Below, piece by piece: positions 7,274 through 11,258 of a stretch of 11,258 nt of DNA. The notes beneath the pieces are model-generated. The model made no database searches, was not told the origin of the DNA, and saw only the letters and a list, made by a program, of their open reading frames with translations. The DNA is from Lachnoclostridium sp. (GTDB taxonomy: Bacteria; Bacillota_A; Clostridia; Lachnospirales; Lachnospiraceae). Location of the stretch: contig SVDR01000069.1 of NCBI GenBank assembly GCA_015057755.1, positions 1 through 11,258 on the forward strand. The letters are read 5' to 3'. The number at the start of each line of letters is the position of its first letter. Within the stretch, counting starts at the first letter, position 1. A program made the translations under genes and the position numbers.

Positions 7274-8455
7274 ATGGCAAAGAAAATCGTACTGGCAGGT
7301 GCCTGCCGTACAGCAATCGGTACTATGGGCGGTGCATTAAGCACAGTTCCGGCAGTAGACCTTGGCGCAGTAGTTATCAAGGAAGCTTTAAACAGAGCTG
7401 GTGTTGCCCCGGAGGCAGTTGACCAGGTATACATGGGTTGTGTAATCCAGGCTGGTCAGGGACAGAACGTAGCTCGTCAGGCAATGATCAAAGCTGGCCT
7501 TCCGATTGAAGTTCCGGCAGTAACAGTTAACGTAGTTTGCGGTTCCGGTTTACAGTGTGTAAATATGGCAGCTCAGATGATCGCTGCAGGTGACGCAGAT
7601 ATCGTTGTAGCAGGCGGTATGGAGAACATGTCCAAAGCTCCGTATGCAATGATGCAGGGTCGTTACGGTTACCGTATGAACAACGGTCAGTTAATCGATA
7701 CAATGGTTAACGATGCTTTATGGGATGCTTTCAACAACTACCACATGGGTATCACAGCTGAGAACATCTGTGAGCAGTGGGGCCTTACAAGAGAAGAGCT
7801 TGACCACTTTGCAATGGTAAGCCAGAACAAGGCTGAGGCAGCTATCGCAGCAGGCGCATTCAAAGATGAGATCGTTCCGGTAGAAGTTAAGGGCAAAAAA
7901 GGTTCTGTTATCGTAGATACAGACGAAGGTCCGAGAGCTGGTTCCACTATGGAGACACTTGGCAAACTTCGCCCGGCATTCAAGAAAGACGGTATCGTAA
8001 CAGCTGGTAACTCCTCCGGTATCAACGACGGTGCAGCAGCAGTTGTTGTTATGAGCGAAGAGAAAGCAAAAGAACTCGGTGTTACACCGATGGCTACATG
8101 GGTAGCTGGTGCTCTTGCAGGTGTTGAGCCGAGCATCATGGGTATCGGCCCGGTAGCAGCAACAAAGAAAGTTATGGAAAAAGCTGGCATGGAGATCGGT
8201 GACTTCGATATCATCGAGGCAAACGAGGCATTCGCAGCTCAGTCCGTAGCAGTAGGTAAAGACCTTGGTTTTGACCTCGCTAAATTAAACCCGAACGGCG
8301 GCGCGATCGCATTAGGACACCCGGTAGGTGCTTCCGGCTGCCGTATCCTCGTTACACTTCTCCACGAGATGCAGAAAGCTGACGCTAAGACTGGTCTTGC
8401 TACACTTTGCATCGGCGGCGGTATGGGTTGCGCAACAATCGTTAAGAGAGACTAA
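7274..8455 (+). CDS. thl: Acetyl-CoA acetyltransferase (thiolase)
   Basis: First enzyme of the acetyl-CoA route to butyrate: condenses two acetyl-CoA into acetoacetyl-CoA in the cytoplasm, as a tetramer in known relatives. At 393 residues it is the usual biosynthetic thiolase length. The acyl-accepting nucleophile is Cys89 in NVVCGSGLQ, the catalytic pair is His349 in [10 protein letters not shown] and Cys379 in CIGGGMGCA, and NEAFAAQ (317-323) is the usual active-site loop. GAGGAGG (7259-7265) lies 8 nt before the ATG. The gene is the first of a thl-crt-hbd-bcd cluster behind a near-consensus promoter. It uses a narrow set of codons (Thr ACA, Pro CCG), as expected for a very abundant fermentation enzyme. 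Position in this cluster favours the biosynthetic (condensing) role over fatty acid breakdown. Confidence 0.97.
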   Translation: MAKKIVLAGACRTAIGTMGGALSTVPAVDLGAVVIKEALNRAGVAPEAVDQVYMGCVIQAGQGQNVARQAMIKAGLPIEVPAVTVNVVCGSGLQCVNMAAQMIAAGDADIVVAGGMENMSKAPYAMMQGRYGYRMNNGQLIDTMVNDALWDAFNNYHMGITAENICEQWGLTREELDHFAMVSQNKAEAAIAAGAFKDEIVPVEVKGKKGSVIVDTDEGPRAGSTMETLGKLRPAFKKDGIVTAGNSSGINDGAAAVVVMSEEKAKELGVTPMATWVAGALAGVEPSIMGIGPVAATKKVMEKAGMEIGDFDIIEANEAFAAQSVAVGKDLGFDLAKLNPNGGAIALGHPVGASGCRILVTLLHEMQKADAKTGLATLCIGGGMGCATIVKRD

Positions 8456-8478
8456 TCTTCTCTGACGTTGTTCCATAG

Positions 8479-8514
8479 CTGTATTGTATGTAAATAGCAG
8501 ACTGACAAATACAG
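8479..8514 (+). other. Hairpin between thl and crt, beside the crt ribosome binding site
   Basis: CTGTATT (8479-8485) pairs perfectly with AATACAG (8508-8514), with a 22-nt loop. The right arm ends 2 nt before the crt ribosome binding site AGGAGG (8517-8522). No T-run follows, so it is not a terminator. It may separate translation of the two genes or mark an RNA processing site. Confidence 0.4.
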
Positions 8515-8530
8515 ACAGGAGGCGATAGCG

Positions 8531-9307
8531 ATGGATTTTGTAAAGTATAAAATGGAAAACCACATCGGTATTATCACGATCAATCGTCCGGAGGCGCTCA
8601 ATGCGTTAAATACTCAGGTTCTGATTGAACTGGATGAAACGATTGATATGATTGACTTAAATGAGACTTGGGTAGTTATCGTAACAGGTGCAGGCAACAA
8701 AGCATTCGTTGCAGGCGCTGATATTGGTGCGATGAGCACGATGTCCAAGATCGAAGGCCGCAGATTTGGTAAGTTCGGTAACGACATTTTCCGTAAACTG
8801 GAGATGCTTCCGATGCCGACGATCGCGGCAGTAAACGGTTTCGCGCTTGGCGGCGGCAACGAGCTGGCAATGAGCTGTGATATCCGTTACTGTTCTGACA
8901 ATGCTGTTTTCGGACAGCCGGAAGTTGGTCTCGGTATTACACCGGGCTTCGGCGGTACACAGCGTCTCGTGAGACTTGTAGGTTACGGTATTGCGAAGGA
9001 GCTTTTATACTCCGGAAGAAACCTGAAAGCAGATCAGGCACTTCATATCGGTCTTGTAAACGGTGTCACAACTCAGGAAGAACTGATGCCGACCGTTATG
9101 AAACTGGCTCAGAGAATTGCATCCAATGCTCCGATCGCAGTTCGCAACGTAAAACGTGCGATCACAAACAGCTTGCTTGCTGACCTTGACCATGCGATCA
9201 TGATCGAGCAGAAATGCTTCGCAGACTGCTTCGAGACAGAAGACCAGATCGAAGGTATGGCTGCTTTCCTCGAAAAGAGAAAAGTCAAAGAGTTCAAGAA
9301 CCGTTAA
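8531..9307 (+). CDS. crt: 3-hydroxybutyryl-CoA dehydratase (crotonase)
   Basis: Enoyl-CoA hydratase/isomerase-family enzyme that removes water from 3-hydroxybutyryl-CoA to give crotonyl-CoA, the third step of butyrate formation. Its 258 residues match family length. The oxyanion-hole segment AFVAGADI (58-65), the [15 protein letters not shown] segment with catalytic Glu111, and [20 protein letters not shown] with the second catalytic Glu131 are all intact, so the protein has both glutamates needed for hydration/dehydration. AGGAGG (8517-8522) with an 8-nt spacer fixes the ATG. It lies 75 nt after thl and 26 nt before hbd, in one operon with no terminator between. Crotonase-family members can differ in substrate, but the neighbours point to the C4 substrate. 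Confidence 0.95.
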   Translation: MDFVKYKMENHIGIITINRPEALNALNTQVLIELDETIDMIDLNETWVVIVTGAGNKAFVAGADIGAMSTMSKIEGRRFGKFGNDIFRKLEMLPMPTIAAVNGFALGGGNELAMSCDIRYCSDNAVFGQPEVGLGITPGFGGTQRLVRLVGYGIAKELLYSGRNLKADQALHIGLVNGVTTQEELMPTVMKLAQRIASNAPIAVRNVKRAITNSLLADLDHAIMIEQKCFADCFETEDQIEGMAAFLEKRKVKEFKNR

Positions 9308-9333
9308 TCGTTGAAATTCAGGAGGATGATCAA

Positions 9334-10173
9334 ATGAAAGTTGGTATTATCGGTGCAGGAACCATGGGTTCCGGTATTGCGCAGGCATTCGCACAGACAG
9401 AAGGCTATGAGGTAATGCTCTGCGATATTAATGAGACTTTTGCCGCTAACGGTAAAAATAAAATTGCGAAAACATTTGAAAAAATGGTAGCAAAAGGAAA
9501 AATGACACAGGAAGCTGCTGACAGCATCCTGGCAAAGATCACAACAGGCACAAAGGAAATCTGCGGTGACTGTGATCTCGTTGTAGAGGCTGCAATCGAG
9601 AACATGGAGATTAAAAAGCAGACATTCAAAGAGCTTGATGCGATCTGCAAACCGGAGTGTATCTTCGCTACAAATACATCTTCTCTTTCCATCACAGAGA
9701 TTGGCTCTGCAGTAGAGAGAAATGTAATCGGTATGCACTTCTTCAACCCGGCACCGGTTATGAAACTTGTGGAAGTTATCGCAGGTCTTAATACAAAACC
9801 GGAGCACGTAGAAGCAGTTAAGAAGATTTCCGAAGAAATCGGCAAGACACCGGTTCAGGTAGAAGAGGCAGCTGGTTTCGTAGTAAACCGTATCCTGATT
9901 CCGATGGTAAATGAGGCAATCGGCATCTATGCTGAGGGCGTTGCATCTGTAGAGGGTATCGATACAGCTATGAAACTTGGTGCAAACCATCCGATGGGAC
10001 CGTTAGCACTTGGTGACTTAATCGGTCTTGACGTAGTTCTTGCGATCATGAATGTACTTATGGACGAGACAGGCGATCCGAAGTATCGTCCGCATCCGCT
10101 TCTCAAGAAGATGGTTCGCGGCGGTCTCCTCGGCCGTAAGACAGGCAAAGGATTCTACGACTACAGCAAATAA
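9334..10173 (+). CDS. hbd: 3-hydroxybutyryl-CoA dehydrogenase
   Basis: Reduces acetoacetyl-CoA to 3-hydroxybutyryl-CoA, the second step of butyrate formation, using a nicotinamide cofactor. The 279-residue protein starts with the Rossmann motif GAGTMG (7-12). Asp31 at the end of the second strand suggests NAD(H) preference over NADP(H). The catalytic His135 in [16 protein letters not shown], its partner Glu147 and Asn185 in GFVVNR have the family spacing. The C-terminal domain includes [16 protein letters not shown] (218-233) and [12 protein letters not shown] chose ATG 9334 because AGGAGG (9320-9325) lies 8 nt upstream and the Rossmann fold begins at once. The frame is open back to 9214, but that extension lies inside crt and has no homology-like features. 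It sits 26 nt after crt; a 217-nt gap follows before bcd. Confidence 0.96.
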   Translation: MKVGIIGAGTMGSGIAQAFAQTEGYEVMLCDINETFAANGKNKIAKTFEKMVAKGKMTQEAADSILAKITTGTKEICGDCDLVVEAAIENMEIKKQTFKELDAICKPECIFATNTSSLSITEIGSAVERNVIGMHFFNPAPVMKLVEVIAGLNTKPEHVEAVKKISEEIGKTPVQVEEAAGFVVNRILIPMVNEAIGIYAEGVASVEGIDTAMKLGANHPMGPLALGDLIGLDVVLAIMNVLMDETGDPKYRPHPLLKKMVRGGLLGRKTGKGFYDYSK

Positions 10174-10188
10174 TAAACTGAACAGTAA

Positions 10189-10229
10189 GCAGCAGGCAAA
10201 TGGACAGGGATGTTCATTTGCTTCACTGC
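10189..10229 (+). other. Long hairpin after hbd
   Basis: Positions 10194-10205 pair with 10212-10223 (core GCAAATGGAC with GTTCATTTGC, two G-U pairs) around the loop AGGGAT. GCAG (10189-10192) with CTGC (10226-10229) extends it past a small internal loop. It starts about 16 nt after the hbd stop. The following sequence is A-rich, not T-rich, so it is not a normal intrinsic terminator; a 3'-end stabiliser, processing site or weak attenuator fits better. Confidence 0.5.
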
Positions 10230-10276
10230 ACGAATTAATGTTAAAAAAATAACGATAGCTGTTCGGGATTATAACC

Positions 10277-10305
10277 GCGAAGAAATGTGAACCGCATGAC
10301 TTCGC
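10277..10305 (+). other. Two-tier hairpin in the hbd-bcd gap
   Basis: GCGAAG (10277-10282) pairs with CTTCGC (10300-10305). Inside, ATGTG (10285-10289) pairs with CGCAT (10293-10297), with one U-G pair and an AAC loop. An AA/GA internal loop separates the two helices. GAAATGTG (10282-10289) within it can instead pair with CACATTTC (10365-10372) beside the bcd ribosome binding site. Confidence 0.45.
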
Positions 10306-10323
10306 ACTGAAATAAGGGCATAG

Positions 10324-10373
10324 AGAAAATGACGCATCCACATTTTCTTATGTTATATATGAAACACATTTCA
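10324..10373 (+). other. Two hairpins leading into the bcd ribosome binding site
   Basis: AGAAAATG (10324-10331) pairs perfectly with CATTTTCT (10341-10348) around a 9-nt loop. TGAAA (10360-10364) pairs with TTTCA (10369-10373) around CACA. The second ends 1 nt before the bcd ribosome binding site AAGGAGG (10375-10381), so it could affect ribosome access. A TGTTATATA (10351-10359) extended -10-like sequence lies between them but has no good -35 box. Confidence 0.35.
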
Positions 10374-10390
10374 CAAGGAGGAACTAACAC

Positions 10391-11258
10391 ATGAATTTTA
10401 CATTAAGTAAAGAGCATGAGATGGCGAGAACATTATTCCGTGAATTCGCCGAGAAGGAAGTAAAGCCTCTCGCACAGGAGGTAGACGAGACAGAGCAGTT
10501 TCCGAAAGAGACAGTAGCTAAGATGGCAAAGACTGGTTTCTTAGGAATCCCGGTTCCGAAGGAGTACGGCGGACAGGGCTGTGATCCGTTAGCATATGCT
10601 ATGTGCGTTGAGGAGTTATCCAAAGTTTGCGGTACAACAGGCGTTATCGTTTCCGCACACACATCTCTTTGCTGCGATCCGATCCAGACATACGGTACAG
10701 AAGAGCAGAAACAGAAATACCTTGTTCCGCTTGCTAAGGGCGAGAAGTTAGGTGCTTTCGGTTTAACAGAGCCGGGCGCTGGTACAGATGCTCAGGGCCA
10801 GCAGACAAAGGCTGTTCTTGATGGCGACGAGTGGGTACTTAACGGTACAAAGATCTTCATCACAAACGGTAAAGAAGCAGACGTTTACGTAGTTATCGCT
10901 GTAACTGGTACAGTTGAGAAACGCGGCAGACTTCAGAAAGAAATCTCTGCATTCATCGTTGAAAAAGGTACACCGGGCTTCACATTCGGTACAAAAGAGA
11001 AGAAGATGGGTATCCGTGGTTCCGCTACATATGAGCTTATCTTCACAGATTGCCGTATCCCGAAGGAGAACTTATTAGGTAAGAAGGGTGAAGGCTTCAA
11101 GATCGCTATGCACACACTTGACGGTGGTCGTATCGGTATTGCTGCACAGGCTCTTGGTATCGCAGAGGGTGCTCTTGAAAGAACAATCGAGTACGTAAAA
11201 GAAAGAAAACAGTTTGGACGCGCTATCGGTCAGTTCCAGAACACACAGTTCCAGCTTG
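10391..11258 (+). CDS. bcd: Butyryl-CoA dehydrogenase (partial, 3' end beyond the window)
   Basis: FAD enzyme of the acyl-CoA dehydrogenase family that reduces crotonyl-CoA to butyryl-CoA. In related anaerobes it works with EtfAB, coupling this to ferredoxin reduction by electron bifurcation. The frame is open from the ATG to the window edge: 289 of an expected roughly 380 residues are visible. They cover the N-terminal helical domain (about 1-118), the acyl-CoA dehydrogenase signature GAFGLTEPGAGTDA (121-134), the flavin-contacting middle strand domain with FITNG (156-160), and the start of the C-terminal helices with RKQFGRAIGQFQ (272-283). The catalytic glutamate lies beyond the edge. AAGGAGG (10375-10381) with a 9-nt spacer fixes the start. 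Codons are strongly biased (Thr nearly all ACA, Pro CCG). Electron-transfer flavoprotein genes are expected next. Confidence 0.95.
   Translation, partial: MNFTLSKEHEMARTLFREFAEKEVKPLAQEVDETEQFPKETVAKMAKTGFLGIPVPKEYGGQGCDPLAYAMCVEELSKVCGTTGVIVSAHTSLCCDPIQTYGTEEQKQKYLVPLAKGEKLGAFGLTEPGAGTDAQGQQTKAVLDGDEWVLNGTKIFITNGKEADVYVVIAVTGTVEKRGRLQKEISAFIVEKGTPGFTFGTKEKKMGIRGSATYELIFTDCRIPKENLLGKKGEGFKIAMHTLDGGRIGIAAQALGIAEGALERTIEYVKERKQFGRAIGQFQNTQFQL

Noticed and set aside
7738..8214. 158-codon open frame on the - strand opposite thl
   Set aside because: Composition reflects the complement of thl's biased codons; no family features or translation signals.
9214..9333. Upstream in-frame extension of hbd
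   Set aside because: It lies inside crt in another frame, lacks a ribosome binding site, and the Rossmann motif starts right after the ATG at 9334, which has AGGAGG 8 nt upstream.
9304..9990. 228-codon open frame on the - strand opposite hbd
   Set aside because: It is a shadow of hbd: cysteine- and phenylalanine-rich with no recognisable family, no own ribosome binding site, and it fully overlaps a well-supported gene.
10264..10275. Internal promoter with TATAAC at 10270-10275 for bcd
   Set aside because: No acceptable -35 hexamer at 16-18 nt upstream.
10286..10376. TGTGAA (10286-10291) and TTCACAA (10370-10376) as a Rex site before bcd
   Set aside because: The half-sites are about 80 bp apart, far beyond a Rex operator; pairing in RNA is a better explanation.

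Overview
The window looks like chromosome of an anaerobic, butyrate-forming Firmicute, most likely a Lachnospiraceae (Clostridium cluster XIVa) gut bacterium. The reasons are a thl-crt-hbd-bcd butyrate gene order, strong AGGAGG-type ribosome binding sites before almost every gene, consensus sigma-A promoters, and an adjoining GtrA/YfhO membrane gene pair. Species cannot be named from the sequence alone. All genes lie on the + strand. I see no mobile element, tRNA, rRNA or CRISPR array.

Layout. (1) 9-1271: a PLP-dependent aspartate-type aminotransferase, closed by a strong intrinsic terminator at 1310-1351. (2) 1438-5893: a probable three-gene unit of a GtrA-family membrane protein, a large YfhO-family membrane protein and argininosuccinate lyase (argH). 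A candidate promoter for it overlaps the preceding terminator, and the unit ends at an 18-bp perfect hairpin terminator (5941-5988). (3) 6162-7061: a LysR-type regulator with its own near-consensus promoter, overlapped by a perfect 10-bp-arm palindrome. (4) 7274 to the window edge: the butyrate operon thl, crt, hbd and bcd (bcd is cut at the edge). It is driven by a near-perfect TTGACA-N17-TATGAT promoter with dyads over both boxes and a leader of about 98 nt.

How the genes work together. Thl condenses two acetyl-CoA to acetoacetyl-CoA. Hbd reduces this to 3-hydroxybutyryl-CoA, Crt dehydrates it to crotonyl-CoA, and Bcd (with EtfAB, expected just beyond the window) reduces that to butyryl-CoA. 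GtrA and YfhO resemble the flippase and GT-C transferase parts of a Gram-positive cell-envelope glycosylation system, but the cytoplasmic lipid-linked sugar synthase is not in the window. The LysR gene sits directly upstream of the butyrate promoter and is a candidate regulator, which is inference only.

The most interesting unexplained part is the 217-nt gap between hbd and bcd (10174-10390). It carries several hairpins and a competing long-range pairing that ends against the bcd ribosome binding site, with no T-run typical of a terminator.
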